From Perkinsus olseni (Eukaryota; Perkinsozoa; Perkinsida; Perkinsidae), in NCBI GenBank assembly GCA_013115135.1, contig JABANP010000274.1:1-64000 (forward strand): 64,000 bases of DNA, written 5' to 3'. Under the pieces are notes generated by a model. That model was not told the DNA's origin. It saw only the letters and a program-made list of their open reading frames with translations, and made no database searches. A program made the position numbers and the translations under genes. Below, in pieces: positions 42,815 through 55,340 of this stretch. Each line of letters opens with the position of its first letter. Positions within the stretch are counted from its first letter, which is position 1.

Positions 42815-44375
42815 CTGAGAGACTGGGAGCAGTGCAGACTTGGTGCTTTGGTAGCAGAGACGCTGGGTGTTCAGCATGGTTTCCAGCTTAGGCTCTGCTT
42901 CCGCCGCAACAGGTCCTCCAGCATCAAGGGTGAACCTCTAAGAGAAAAAGAATCAGTTCGCAATACGCTTCTTGATCACATTAGATTGAGCAAGTTACCC
43001 TGTATGCCACCGGAGAGGTTTGTCCCACATTCGTACGTATCAGCATCTGTCCGTATCCACATTTGTACGTATATACCGTTACCCGCCACGGAAATAGTCA
43101 CACGCCACAATACGTTTAAAACAGCCTCGCGAAGCGAGGTTAAGGAGGTGTTATGGATTGGTCTCTGAATGGTTGAGCCCTACCCTCGCAAGCGTGTACC
43201 CAGGTTCAATTCCATGCGTGGTTACTCTGTTCGGTGCTTTGCCAAAACAGGTTCCTATTGCGTATTTTCAGGGAAAAGTTCTCTCCACTGACGCATCACG
43301 CTGCGGAATTATCTTCTACCTCGAGTTATCAGAGTTTTGGACTGACAACCAGCTACTCTTGACAAGAGTCTCTTGTACTGCTCCGCAATGGAGGCTCCAC
43401 TGACCTCCAGACCTGGGAAAAGCTCAAAAATTCTCGTACATTCCCGGAATACTCGCCGGATTATCCCCTCTCTGAATGACGGTCACTCAGTGACCCGGGA
43501 AACATCCCGGAGCGAGACTATAAGCCGGACTCCGGTTAGAACGGAACGGAAACGGAGACGTCCGATTTTTTCCAACCGTGCCAACCTATAGGGGCCTATT
43601 AGATAGGCCCAACGGCGGATGGCCAGGTATTGATAGAGGTAGGATGTGCCGCTGCGTCAGGGTGCTCCAAAATGGCAGCAATTCTATTTTCCCAATCTTT
43701 CCTGCGGAAAATTTCCTGCCGCAACAAAATGGTGGAAAAATATGGAAAAATAGCAAAATAACGTGAAACCACAGGAAATCCACCCAAAGAACCGTTTTTC
43801 GGCCCACCCGTAAGCCAAAACGTGGGAACCGGAGGCTTGGCAGTAGAATTTTCGCCACTGGTGTCACAAATCGGGGGACAGACTGCGATTTGCAACGCAA
43901 CGCGCCGACACTGGGCGGGCGGCGCCCGCCGGGCGCTCATACAAAATACGCATTCTCAACTCCAACGGCTGCTCTTCCCCCAGAGATCCGACGTGCTGGG
44001 CAATGAGTTCTGAGTTGACCTTTCCTCTCTTTCATTCACATATTCCCACAATGGATGGTCGCCCACAGGAATGGAATAGACGTGATTGGCGCGCGTAAGA
44101 ACGAATTGGACATATCGACCGTAACGGCTACCGTTGTCGACTTCGTGGCTACGCACAAGGGGTAACATCCGCCGACAACAGCAACACGTTCAAAAGAGAC
44201 ACCAGAGGACCCTGGAGGGAGGAGGATGAGGAGGAGGAGGAGGAGGTGCCCTGGGCAGTGGCACCGCGGCGGTGCCACCGCCCACCAAGACACAACATTT
44301 CGATCTTGCGTTCTTGCAAGATCTAGCGAAGTTTCCAATACTCGGACTGTGGCGTTTCACGAGAGCGCAAGATTA

Positions 44376-46317
44376 TGTCGTGCGGACTCGCTGCGCCCTA
44401 TTGTGTCACGCGCCACGAAATGTGTTCCTGGAGGACTCTCACAGTGTTCCTTGGCACGTCTCGTCTCGCTTTTGTGTACGCCACTACGTTGCGTATGGAG
44501 TTCGCTTGGACTACTTTCGCTCTTCCCTGGGACTTCCTCAGCTTCGTCCTGAAGCTGGAGTTATCCTTGGATTTGGGCTTGCGTACCCTTGGGACTGTCT
44601 CCCTGTCTACTTGTGAAGCTTAGTATTACGTTCACCAATCGATTTGCTAAGCTTGGATTACAAGGACTTTCGAGTCTTTTGTGGATTCCTCTGCGGAGTT
44701 CTTTTGTGGGTGAAACCCTCAAGGACTTTGACTGCTATAACCTCTTACTGACTTGGGTTCTTAAGTGACTCGGGAAAGTATCGTCAACGAAGACGCTCAC
44801 ATTCTGGTAGCAGCTCCTTGTTACTAAAAGAACGAGTCAAAAGAGGTCTTGAACATCTACCACAAGTACTATGGCTAATCCTGGTTCTACCTTTGAGAAG
44901 TTGGACTTGGCCAAGGTGGAACCTGAAGTGCGCGAAGCGGTCGCCGACGAGGACCTTGAGGAGGAAGTCGTTACTATCATGCTTCATCGGGCAGTGGTAT
45001 CGTCTGCGGCTCCGGTGGAGGGTGGCCCCTCGCTGGACTGGCAACTGGCAGGGAACCCTCCTCAACGTTTCGCACGGCCACCGACCAGGTTCAGTCCTTC
45101 TGCTTGGGGCAGGTGGTAGCTGGACTGGCTGGTAGTGTTCACAGCCTTGGCTTGGCCAGGGCCCTGCTTGACTGTTGGACTGCATGGTTGTCATTACGAC
45201 AATGTCATACGGTCGCGGTTGTATTAATGGTGATGTGGCTTCCTTGTGAACGGCTACACACGGGCATGCTCTCGATAGTGGAGGAGCTCTTGATGAGACT
45301 CTGCTATGAGCAACGATGCCATTGGGAACAAGGTCGTGGACTTTGAGGTTCAAGACGGTTCCTCGTCACGAGAACGGTTGTCGGAGATTGGACTTCGATT
45401 CCGTCGTGAAGGTTGACTTCGTCGGTTATGCTATCAATGAGGTGTGCTTCTACAAGGACCAACGAGATGGTATAACGCGAAGATGGGACTGTGACTACGC
45501 GTGTCGTGGTTCCTAGCGCAAGGTTCTCAGTATGACTGACTGAGTTCGCGTTGAGGGTCAGGATGGACCCTGAGTATTCGCTGTCTTCCTGGAGCGGGAC
45601 AATGGGATTGCGTGAAGCGGCCGCTTCGTGCGAATTCCAACCCCGTTCCAGATGACTGCGGTACTCACTAAGTGCTACTGGACTACCCGTCTACAACAAG
45701 TATTGTCAAGTCAACTTTATAGCTCGTAGGACTATTATTATTTATTTTGAGTCACTGGCTGCTGGTTGAGGGTGCCTGATTTGTCTATCCGTAGTTCTAC
45801 TTTCTATACTGGACTTGCACGTTGTCGTTCGTTTTATTGCTACCATACTACCCTAGTTTGGAGGACGTAGTCCAAGCTAGGCGGGGAGGTATGTCGTGCG
45901 GACTCGCTGCGCCCTATTGTGTCACGCGCCACGAAATGTGTTCCTGGAGGACTCTCACAGTGTTCCTTGGCACGTCTCGTCTCGCTTTTGTGTACGCCAC
46001 TACGTTGCGTATGGAGTTCGCTTGGACTACTTTCGCTCTTCCCTGGGACTTCCTCAGCTTCGTCCTGAAGCTGGAGTTATCCTTGGATTTGGGCTTGCGT
46101 ACCCTTGGGACTGTCTCCCTGTCTACTTGTGAAGCTTAGTATTACGTTCACCAATCGATTTGCTAAGCTTGGATTACAAGGACTTTCGAGTCTTTTGTGG
46201 ATTCCTCTGCGGAATTCTTTTGTGGGTGAAACCCTCAAGGACTTTGACTGCTATAACCTCTTACTGACTTGGGTTCTTAAGTGACTCGGGAAAGTATCGT
46301 CAACGAAGACGCTCACA
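44376..46317 (+). mobile_element. Small non-autonomous LTR retroelement
   Basis: Two 426-base direct repeats, 44376-44801 and 45892-46317, differ at one visible base (GCGGAGTTC versus GCGGAATTC). Both begin TGTCG and end CACA. The element is flanked by the 5-base target duplication GATTA (44371-44375 and 46318-46322). A polypurine tract, GGCGGGGAGG, lies just before the 3' repeat. After the 5' repeat comes TTCTGGTAGCAGCTCC, a possible primer-binding site. The 1090-base interior has no reverse transcriptase or integrase; one frame at 44871-45119 could be a Gag N-terminal remnant. This fits a TRIM-like or internally deleted element that inserted recently. Superfamily cannot be told. Confidence 0.93.
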
Positions 46318-46479
46318 GATTAGAACGGCGGACTTCCAGGTCAAATCATGTACGAGGTGGCTCTCCGAGGACATGAATGCATTCCACGAGAACCGCTCAC
46401 TGAGCGGCGCTCAGCGATTACTGTGAGACTCATAGGGTGAATTAGATTTGTGGGCACGTCTCTCAAATTCAGCTTTCCT

Positions 46480-46650
46480 TTGCACACTCGCAAACCCGAT
46501 GGATTCAAGATTAATGCGCGAAGCGCGAGAAATTTTTCCATATTTTTCCATTGTTGCCGTATTTTTCTGTATTTTCCCATTTTTCCATCCACCCAACCAT
46601 TCTTTCCAACGGCGGAGCACCCTGCGCTGCGTACAGGCATGTACCTGTGA
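46480..46650. repeat. AT-rich TTTTTCCAT block
   Basis: TTTTTCCATATTTTTCCATT and nearby sequence resemble, in inverted orientation, 43660-43800, and more loosely 57150-57230. Both of the first two sites also have a GGAGCACCCTG neighbour. Probably a decayed dispersed repeat. Confidence 0.4.
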
Positions 46651-47036
46651 AGGTTTCGGAAAGAAGGGGGTCCACCTGGTGGACCCCGCCAGACGTTGGC
46701 GTTTGAATACCCGCCAGTCACGTTGGGTCACCAACTGCGGGTGAGTCTGCAATGGCGACCCGACGTTCGATTTAAATCCGACTCGAACCACTCAAGCTGT
46801 TCTCTGAAGACCGAGTCTTCAAAACTCTCTCCCCTGCAGCTAGCAGTTCAGTCTCCGTGTATCGATCACCAACGCCCAGTGCTCCTGTATTGAAAACTCG
46901 AGCGTACTATGTAGTACGAAAGCTCAACTTATCCGATAAGTCATATCGTCTCCGAAGATGCTCGACTTGAAGATGATGTTAGGCAAGCCTAGCCTAGCCA
47001 CCAATCAGCGAAAAGAGTACACCAGCGGCGATAGAC

Positions 47037-47807
47037 TCAAAAAGACTCGAAGGGTTCTGACCCATTAACATATGACCCTTCAACCATATGGTATATATCA
47101 TATCTCCAGGCTGCAATCCATCCTTGTTCCTCCTTAAACCATTCCTTCGTCACCTCCACTGATTGTGCGGTGTATAACATTACTTCACCAGAGTGGCTTC
47201 TGGCCGAGGCGTCAGACTGGAGGGACAACTTGCCGGTGTTAGCCCAACCTCTCACATTGTATTTCCCGTTGCTAGCCTTCTCTCCACTGGGCAAGCAAAC
47301 GTAAATTCTTGATGGGACCTCGATATTGGGTATTCCTCCAAATCTTGCCTCGTAGTTGACATCCCTACCACCCGGATTCCACCAAACGTACACGCCATCT
47401 TCGTTAGTCTCTAGGTTTGCACTACCACTGATATTCACTGAAACCATCTTAATCGACGTGCCCTCCGGGCCATCGGCCATCGTGTTGAACTGCAGCTTCA
47501 AATCGCCATCGCGTCCAGGCATGTTACTCTTAATCATAATCCCAGTGCTCTCCTGATGAACCCCATGCAAGTTGCAGCCCTCCATGTTGTATATGCAGGA
47601 TCCCGTCTGCACATGAATAGAATCACCATGCTTTGCTGGACCGGGCCCTCCGTTGCAACCCGGGGGGTAATCAGCAGTCACAGACAGGGGTTTCGCCTGG
47701 TAAAGTGAGCGGTGAAGAGTCCGTCCATTCCTTCCAACACCGCTCATCACCATGCTCACGATATAGGCCACCAAGAAGAGGCGGTGGAACACTCTGTAAT
47801 TTCTCAT
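47037..47807 (-). CDS. Secreted family protein, copy 2
   Basis: 256 residues from the ATG at 47807. Closest relative of copy 1: long stretches are identical, with scattered substitutions mostly in the middle (for example IPNIEVPSRIYV against SNIGIPSRIYV). Signal segment FLVAYIVSMVMSG, then GRTLHRSLYQAKP, VTADYPPGCNGGPGPAKHGD and the shared beta-rich body. It ends after the common YDIYHMVEG block with a short tail (GSEPFESF), which I take as the family's normal end. No introns are seen. This is the most intact copy. Confidence 0.75.
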   Translation of the reverse strand: MRNYRVFHRLFLVAYIVSMVMSGVGRNGRTLHRSLYQAKPLSVTADYPPGCNGGPGPAKHGDSIHVQTGSCIYNMEGCNLHGVHQESTGIMIKSNMPGRDGDLKLQFNTMADGPEGTSIKMVSVNISGSANLETNEDGVYVWWNPGGRDVNYEARFGGIPNIEVPSRIYVCLPSGEKASNGKYNVRGWANTGKLSLQSDASARSHSGEVMLYTAQSVEVTKEWFKEEQGWIAAWRYDIYHMVEGSYVNGSEPFESF

Positions 47808-48420
47808 TAAGGAAGGCAAAAGTACGGCGGGTCGTTGAATCCCGCGTCACTCTTCAGCGTGCTCGATCGAGCCCAGCACGTTTTGCCACCCTCGGTGCTA
47901 CACTGTAGCGGCTACAGGCTGCAGCCGACTCAAATGTCTATTGAGATTCACTCAACTTGGCTACCCTCGCGACATTGACGGTGGTTGGATCGTCGTACTA
48001 TCACTATCAGGTACTATCGTCGTACTAGCTAATGGAACTGCACGGGATTAGCGGGACACCCGCTCAAACTTTGCGCATAAACTGGTACACCTAAGTGGAG
48101 GGAAATTCTTCCAGTCGTATTTGGTCCCTACTGTGTCTCAGGCACTTGTCATCACAAACTAGACCATCTAGCTACGTGCAGTGATAAAGGCCACCCAAAT
48201 AACATGATCTTATCAAAATCGCGTTCATTGGCCGCCCTTGCCGAATAATAGCCAACTTAGCGAGCAGGCTAGCGTCGCGCTAGTAGCGCAACACGTGTAC
48301 GCGCTTCCCATCGAGGGTTATCGTCAAGGGATGAGTTGTATTACAACGGTCGTAATTGTTTCTGCTCGTGCACGAGCGTCTCGCATTCGGTTGAGTCTAG
48401 TGGAGAGGCAAATACGAAAA
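47808..48420. repeat. Conserved 5' flank of secreted-family copy 2
   Basis: Shares with copy 1's flank the ACTAGACCATC...TCAAAATCGCGTTCA...GCCAACTTAGCGAGCAGGC region and other blocks, more diverged than the coding part. Confidence 0.6.
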
Positions 48421-51400
48421 ACAGTTTCAATTTTGGCAGAATTATATCCTAATCACAGGTATTGACGCGGCGGGAGTGGTCGGACTGAGATTATATCTGC
48501 GCCCCCGGAGACAATAGTGGGAGGATTCCTGCCGCATGAATGAGTCACTCCAAGCGACGAATGAGTCATTCAGAGTGACTAGCTCGCGTGAGGGAGGTGG
48601 CGGTGTGTTGTGGCGTCTAGACGAACTCGTTGGGGCGGGGACACACTCTAAGGGTGCACGCATGTAAGTTGCGTGACGTAACCACGCACAACTTACGTGG
48701 TTCGCGGACAGTTGTGCTTGCTGGTCTGAGATGAATGCTCATGCGTGAGCTATGCCGATGCCTTCTACGTTCAGCTGACAGATCGCGTTACTAAGCGCAG
48801 AGCGTCAGTGTTTTGGTTTTATGGAAGCTATTTCTTTATGGTCATATCTCCGTTTCCAGATTTCAACCCTGCTGATGCGTCTTCTCGCATTTAACGCTTT
48901 GGCTGTCTCCCGCGTATCATGGCGTGACGACTGCAACCAAGAAGAGAGAAGAGTCGTTATCGGCGACTCCTTCGTCGATTCTTTCTGTCGTTTTCCCTAT
49001 TTGGCGTCTTTCAATCTAGTCGGCCTCGAATGATGTATCGAAACGGCTGGTAACCTGACCTCCAAATGTGCGAGCTGTTTCAGTTTTTTCACAGAAGACT
49101 CTCTGGGGGCTTGTGGTGTCAAGTGTGTTGAACACTTCAGGGAGAAGGAATGTGCCGGTTGTTGGGTGGCGTATGGCAGCGAGGATGGGTTCAGAATCTG
49201 CGCGGGCTTGGAAGCGCTTCCGCTTTCCTTCACGAGAGTGTTCGGCGAGTGTTTGAAACACTGTGTTTCCGAGGGTACAATACACCATTTGGAGCTGCGG
49301 CAGCTCAGCTGCCGCTCCTCGATGGAAGAAGCTCGAATAAAACTTCCTGTGGATGGCTGCGAAGCCGACTCGCCGCTGTATAGGAGTCCGGCCCATCTTT
49401 GATATCGCATTCTGGTGGACAGCACCATTTTTGAAAAATGATTTTTCTCGACCTTAGCGTTTCAGGACGCTTCTCCGTGGACTCGTTTCCATTCAGTCAC
49501 AGTTATCCTCTGCCAACAGCGGGCTGTGATTCAGTATCTTGCTCACCTCCATCAGGGTTCCATGCTCATTCTCTAGCTGTTGTCCTTCCCGTAACAATTT
49601 TTGATCATTACTTGTATGATCTCATCAGGGATATGCATGTCGTTTTGCCGAATGTCAATGGATGAGTCCGAGAGGCTATGTATAGTGGGAGTAACTCAAG
49701 AGCAAGCGCAGGACGACCATTCATACATCGCTGTTTCATACGTTGTAGGCTCAGTCCAAGGCTTTCTCAGCAACGGGCGGATTCATCCAGCTCCTTTCGT
49801 CTATCTTACTAACCAGGTTAGTTCGGGTTTCCGCTCACCTTCGACAGGTTAGTCTAACCTTGTTGTATACGACAAGGCGCTGCGCTCACTGAGCTACAAC
49901 ACTCGCTATTTGAAACACACACTTTCTCGATGTACCAAAAGATTATAGACGAGCCGCAATTTGAGCAAAACAATCTTGGATTGAAGCTGCAGTGGACCGA
50001 TCCGATCGGTCCGATCGATCATGGACGAATGGCGGTCGTATCGCCGCGGTACACCCGTGAGCGAGTTCTAGGGGAGAATAAGAATTTAATTGATGCGCGC
50101 TGCAACCTGGCTCAATGATTGAGCCTCAATCTCATCGGTTGCTGCTAGAGCAAGCAATTTCGATTCGCTTCAGTCGGGCTCTCGAGCCTTCGCACGAAGC
50201 GACGTGGGGCGCTTCAGCTCAGTCACTGAGCCTCAGTGGTAGATCGCCTATTTCGTCAACGAGGATCGTCAGCTAAATTATTGGTAAGCGGATGGCTGCA
50301 CATCTCTATCCGCTCCCTACGATGCACTTATTAACTCCTCTCAGGCCACGCGGTACGAGGTAAACCACCTTGAAATACGGTTAGTCTGCGACTCCCGTAA
50401 CTGTTGCGTCATACCCCGCAAGAATGAATAGTATACCACGCTGCGTGGTCCACGCAGCATCCTTCGTCGAGAATCTGGGGAAGTTCTTTTCGTGTGACGA
50501 ACTCCCGCTGGCATGGGTCGACGATCCGATGAATTTGTTACTCGTTGGGTTTGAGAGCACGCGCAATTGTGAGTGTACAGTGTTTTCGATTTTGATAGCC
50601 CAAAATGGAAAAAAGCGCATAACTTCTCGACTACGGACGATTTTACAACCAAACTTTCACACAATGAGGTCGACTAGGTTGAAATCTGACTAAATAAAGC
50701 ATTTTTTAACGCGACTCTATAATTTTCAACAACTTATCGATCACCGTTTCATTTCTAGCGAGAGCGACAGACCTATGTACGCTGTGGAGGCTAGCTCGTC
50801 TCTGATATGATAAGATTTCACTTCAAGAAATTGGGGTTTGCATTCTTATATCATCCTGTTGGTGCGAATGATAATTTTTCGACGAATGGGATATCTCGAA
50901 AATCGCGGAGGGTTGTGAAGTAGAGTTTCTCTGCATCAAGAACTGCCTAAGTTGGCCAAACGCATCATTTCCCAGGGGAGAACCGGGTTTTTTCCCAAGG
51001 GAAATATTTCCCTGAAATTCCCTGGGGAAAAATTTCCCATTTTATCGGCGGGAAAACCCAGGTAGCATGGCGGATTCTGCCGGTGGTCTCCACAGTCAAT
51101 CCGAAACCGGTGAAGCTGAATCAGCAGTTTGCTTGAAGTCCTTGCGTAGTAGCTTGTGATAGTCGTCATCCACTAAGGGCAGACTCACACGTCGCCTAGG
51201 CGCGGCATGTTGGCGGCGAATGGCCGCGCCCGAGATCGACAAGAAGAAGGTAGTGAATCACCACTAGTGATGATGAAGAAGGGACGAGCGAATGGTCCCG
51301 CACCGACGACCTCCGGTATTGAAAACTCAAGCGAAATATGAAGTATGAAAGTTCAACTAATCTGACTAGCTCTGTCATCAAAGACGATGCGTCGTCCAAA

Positions 51401-51529
51401 ATCATTGACCAAGAACAAAAGATTGAACTAAAAAGTTGTTCGGCAAAGTCAGCCACCACTCACCTAGAGAGTGAGCCAGTGGCGATGACTTCAAGGGACT
51501 TGAAGGCGTCTGTCCCATCACCATCGCCT
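48421..51529. other. Intergenic, no supported gene
   Basis: A second copy of the AACCTGACCTCCAAATGTGCG...TTTCAG sequence lies at 49055-49085 (compare 41.77 kb). Loose tRNA-like fragments without full cloverleaf are near 49860-49910 (- strand) and 50210-50280. Short palindromes built on GGGAAA/TTTCCC occur at 50975-51060. Nothing codes with confidence. Confidence 0.4.
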
Positions 51530-52225
51530 TCAACCATCTGGTAAACTTGATATCTCCACGACACCACCCATTCTTGTTTGCTCTTGGTTATCTTCACTAA
51601 TTGCGTGGAGAAGTTCTCCAGGAGAACAACCTTCCTTCACCGGTGCCGAACCTTGCTGAGGCGTCAGAGTGAAGGGACAGGTGTTGTCTGCTAGCCCAAC
51701 CCCTAACATTGTATTGCGCAGACAGAGCTCCCCCAGCCGGTGCGCAAACGTAAATTCTTGATGGGATCTCGATATTGGGTATTCCTCCGAACTTTTCCTC
51801 GTAGTAAATATCTCGGCCACCCATATTCCACCAAGCGTACACGCCTTGTCCTTCAGTCTCTAGGTTGAGCTTACCACTGATATTCACTGAGACCGTCTTG
51901 ATCGGCGTACCCTTAGCACCAACAGCCAGCGTGTTGAGCTGCAGGTGCAGAACGCCTTCGCGTCCAGCCTGGACGGTCCAGGCCAGTTGGTCTTGATCAT
52001 AATTCCAGTGCTTTCTTGATAACCCCCATGAGAATTATGGCCCTCCGTGTTGTATACACAGGTCCCGCGCAGCACATGCACAAAGTCACTATGCTTGCCT
52101 GGACCGGGTCCCCCGTTGCAACCCTTGGGATAATCAGCAGTGACAGACAAAGGCTCGGCATGGACAGTCCGAGTGTCCTTCCCGACACCGCCCATCATCA
52201 TCTTTACCATGCAAACCACCAACAT
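51530..52225 (-). pseudogene. Secreted family protein, copy 3, frame-broken
   Basis: Family resemblance runs from MLVVCMVKMMMGGVGKD, through VTADYPKGCNGGPGPGKHSD, GVYAWWNMGGRDIYYEEKF and IPSRIYVC, to the YDIYH-equivalent end. The reading frame breaks at about 51.89-51.96 kb and again at about 51.6-51.65 kb. After the signal segment it has KDTRTVHAEPLSV, shared with copy 4, so copies 3 and 4 form one subgroup and copies 1 and 2 another. Confidence 0.8.
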
Positions 52226-55200
52226 GTTCCTCTGCAAGCCTTCATTACGGAGCGCGAAAATATGACGAATATCCAACTCTGCGTCACGGTACTGCGTGCT
52301 CGACCTGTGCACAGTGCCTTGGCGCTACAGGGTGCATTGAAACTTACTGAGTTAGTCTTACTCGCATGGAAACACTAGCAGCAGCCCGTCATGAACTGGT
52401 AAACAACGCGATGTCGTTTCCTAGTGTGAAGGGCTGGAAAATGCTCGCATCCTTCCCGGCGGTTGCACCGTCAGTACCGCCGCAGCTGAAGAAAATTAGA
52501 CGTACTCAGCGTGACACGAACTCAAACTTGACGCATGGTACGTTTAGTGCTACAGTAAGCTAGAACGTACGTTAGTTCAGCTTACGCTATAGAGTGCCAC
52601 CTTCGACTACAGCATGTCTCGGGCAAATAAAATGTTTTTCCGTTTGATTTAAACGATTTTTATAGCAATTTAGCGAGTGTCATGGGAATTAAAGAATTGT
52701 CAAACCAAACTCGTTTTGTCGCCCAAATTGAATCTATGAGCAAATATGATTCAACACGTGCCATTCTATTTAACTCGGTTTGATCCAATTTCGATATCCG
52801 AATCATTCTGCTGCTACGACCTCCTTCCTGCAACTCGAACACATACTCTGAGCAGCTCATGGAACACGGGAGAACACTAGAGCTGGAGATTCTTGTCAAC
52901 GAGAACCTTAACTCCATGATTCGAATTGGAGGAACGCTGCCAAGTGTGACATGCCAGAGCTACTCCATGAACAGTTCATGTACTAGTGTCGATCGCGTAC
53001 TAGTTCAGTTCACTAGTGTCAGTTCAGTTACTAGTTAATGTAGTTACTCCATGAACAGTTCATATAGTTACTATATACCATATTGCATGTTACCCTCAGC
53101 GAATGCTGTGCCTTAGAAGTCGGACGCCATTGGCGTTGACCATATTGAGGCAACAGCTACGGGATGAAAATCTCATGATGAGGCATTCAATGAACAACGA
53201 GGATGCGCGCAGCCTCGCGCTCGATTCAAGTTGGCAACCGCTGTAGAATATTTTTAATTGCATGGAGAGTGAGATTTATTATGCGTAGATGAAAACTTTT
53301 TTAAAACAAAATTTGGTTTGCCATGCCTTTTCAAATCAAACAAAAAACATTTTATTTGATCGGGAAAAGGTGTACTGTAGTTCCCCTCGAGTCCAGCTTG
53401 AAGCTGAAGCTAGAAGCTGGCAGCTCCTACGGTCCTCTGGTCCATAGCGTGTCTTAGGCCGTCGTCATTAGAAACTGGACTACTGGAGAGGTGAAGCCGA
53501 CTCGAAATAATATGATTTCATCGGGACCGCATTCACTGGCTGTCCCTGTCAAAGATTATCCAACTTGGCGAGTCGGTAGCGCTGAATTAGTAGCGCGACG
53601 TACGTGCGAGCTTCCTTCACATGGTTATCTTGCGGGGTGGCGATCCTACATTGCTCACGGGGACAATACCCGCAGGAATGACTTGAGCGATAATAATCGC
53701 TCGCGTGAAGGAGGTGGCCGTATGCAAAATTGGCGTTAGATCTCACACGATATTCTCGATCTCTCACTCCCGTCGGAGTGTCATCGATTAAAGGTCTAAC
53801 GTTTGCCTCCGTATCTTGTTAAAGAATCTTACTATGAGATTCTCGTATTGTGTTTGAAATGCCTTCCTGAGCCGAGGTTCCATCCCGGGCGACCCGCGTG
53901 GATGTCATCCACGCTCATTGAGCGTCGACGGGTATTTCAGAAATACTATTTCCCCAAAATCCAAAGGGGGAGGAACAAAATCCAAGGTAACATCTTCAGG
54001 GAGCGGGTTGTCCTGGACAACAGTTCGGGTCGATCTTGCCTTCACCCACAATTGGAAGAAGTTTTTTCTGTTGCCTTTGTTGTGAGCAAACTGAGCATTC
54101 TGATTTCAGGGCGTGCGCGGGTAGCGTTTGTTCTGTGTAATCGTAGACATTCAAGCTGAGTAGGCTAGAGCTTGTATTGCTAAGTAAACTTCACTTAGTA
54201 AAGTTAAGGTTGAGTTTTCATTCATTGGTTTGTGGTCCTTACTGGTTGGACCATCCTTACGTGAAGTACTATCGTTGCAACCCAAGGCTCGGTGGGTTGA
54301 TTATCATCTATCCATTAGTATTAATTGTTATCATCGACTCGTTGTGTTAATCTAGTGGGACGAGTGCATCTTCTCGCGACATTGAGAATTGACATGGAAA
54401 ACGAAAACGGCTTCCAAGACCTTTCCCCTGCCTCTCGCACGCGCTTTCTGGGATTTTGCACTTCACCCGAGCGTCGACATACCACGCTACCAAACCGGAG
54501 ACATACAAGCAGTGCGCACTTTGACAGCCAAGTGAGGTCTGCCAGCCGCAGGCTCCCATAAAGCCGCTGTCACCTCGCGAAAATCACGAGAAGAAAGTAA
54601 ACCTCGAAAACGGCGTCAGGGCTTCACGAAAAACTTGGTTCTTAACATTGCTAAAATGGGTCGTAATAAAATCGATCATCGACTTAATCGCCCGGTTCTG
54701 TAATAGAAACTTGTCTTCACGTCAGATGATAGGTATTATACGCATGTGGCTCAAGCAGAAGCCCGAAAGAACGCGCTTGATGTAACATCAAGCGCGTTCT
54801 TTCGGGTTCAACTGATGTTACGCTCAATGCAGATGCATCGCATAATTGATGTTTTAACATCAATGATGTTACGGCTGTCGATAGTAGTAAGTCAGCAGCC
54901 AAGTTTGTGGCGGCAAAGCGGATGCTGATGACGAAGAGGCTTAGCTATTGTTTCACAGCATTGACTGTGGGATCTGAGTTCGCAGCAGAATACAGTCGGT
55001 TGCTACAATTTGCAGTTTGCAATTTGTTTGAAACACTGAGAACTCAGAAGCGGCGGAAACCGAGGAAGCACGTTAAGAAGGTGCTTATCTAGAGCCAAAG
55101 GCTATGTCACAGAGTTAGATAGGAAGATCGAGGAAGAGCCCATTTAGATACAGCTTGAAAATTTAGAATAGCGGAGTTCCTCGCTAGTGAGTAACACATG

Positions 55201-55340
55201 AGAGTTATGTACAGGATCTTAAACTTTACCGAAGATAAAGTGACCTGGCAGTACTACTACTGCCGCAGTAGTCAGTGACTACTGGTCATGCTGCGTGACT
55301 ACTAGCCACTGGTGAATCTAACAGAAAACGATAGGAGGGG
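52226..55340. other. Intergenic with family 5' flank and palindromes
   Basis: 52226-52560 and 53440-53760 are the split 5' flank of copy 3, interrupted by about 0.9 kb of AT-rich sequence with tandem TACTCCATGAACAGTTCAT and ACTAGT repeats (52965-53070). The open frame at 53803-54159 (118 codons, +) has no family. The 45-base palindrome is at 54762-54806, and CAGTAGT/ACTACTG repeats lie at 55240-55315. Confidence 0.45.
54762..54806. repeat. Perfect 45-base palindrome
   Basis: Arms of 22 bases (left arm CCCGAAAGAACGCGCTTGAT plus GT) with a one-base spacer and no mismatch. A second palindrome, ATTGATGTTTTAACATCAAT, follows at about 54846-54865, and GATGTTA recurs around both. Confidence 0.93.

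Larger units (their letters stand above)
41511..44375. other. Intergenic, hairpins and repeats
   Basis: No supported gene. Contains the inverted repeats at 41747-41805 and 42764-42814, an AT-rich block at 43660-43800 that is related in inverted orientation to 46520-46640, and a GC-rich GAGGAG/GCCACCGC stretch at 44220-44290. Confidence 0.45.

Noticed and set aside
42410..42877. 155-codon open frame on the - strand
   Set aside because: Spans the 42764-42814 inverted repeat and has no recognisable motif.
43150..43225. tRNA-like sequence with AGGTTCAATTCCATG
   Set aside because: No pairing acceptor or D-arm; not a tRNA.
44784..45353. 189-codon open frame on the - strand
   Set aside because: Inside the LTR element and opposite its likely Gag remnant.
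40008..47807. RTLHR after the signal segment as a host-targeting (RxLR or PEXEL-like) motif
   Set aside because: Only loosely similar, the fifth position does not fit PEXEL, and copies 3-4 differ; too weak without experimental support.
49850..49915. tRNA-like 5' half on the - strand (TGTAGCTCAGTGAGCGCAG)
   Set aside because: No T-arm at the right distance; at most a decayed fragment.
50205..50285. tRNA-like sequence with CAGTGGTAGATCGCC
   Set aside because: Anticodon stem and acceptor do not pair; kept only as a possible SINE relic.
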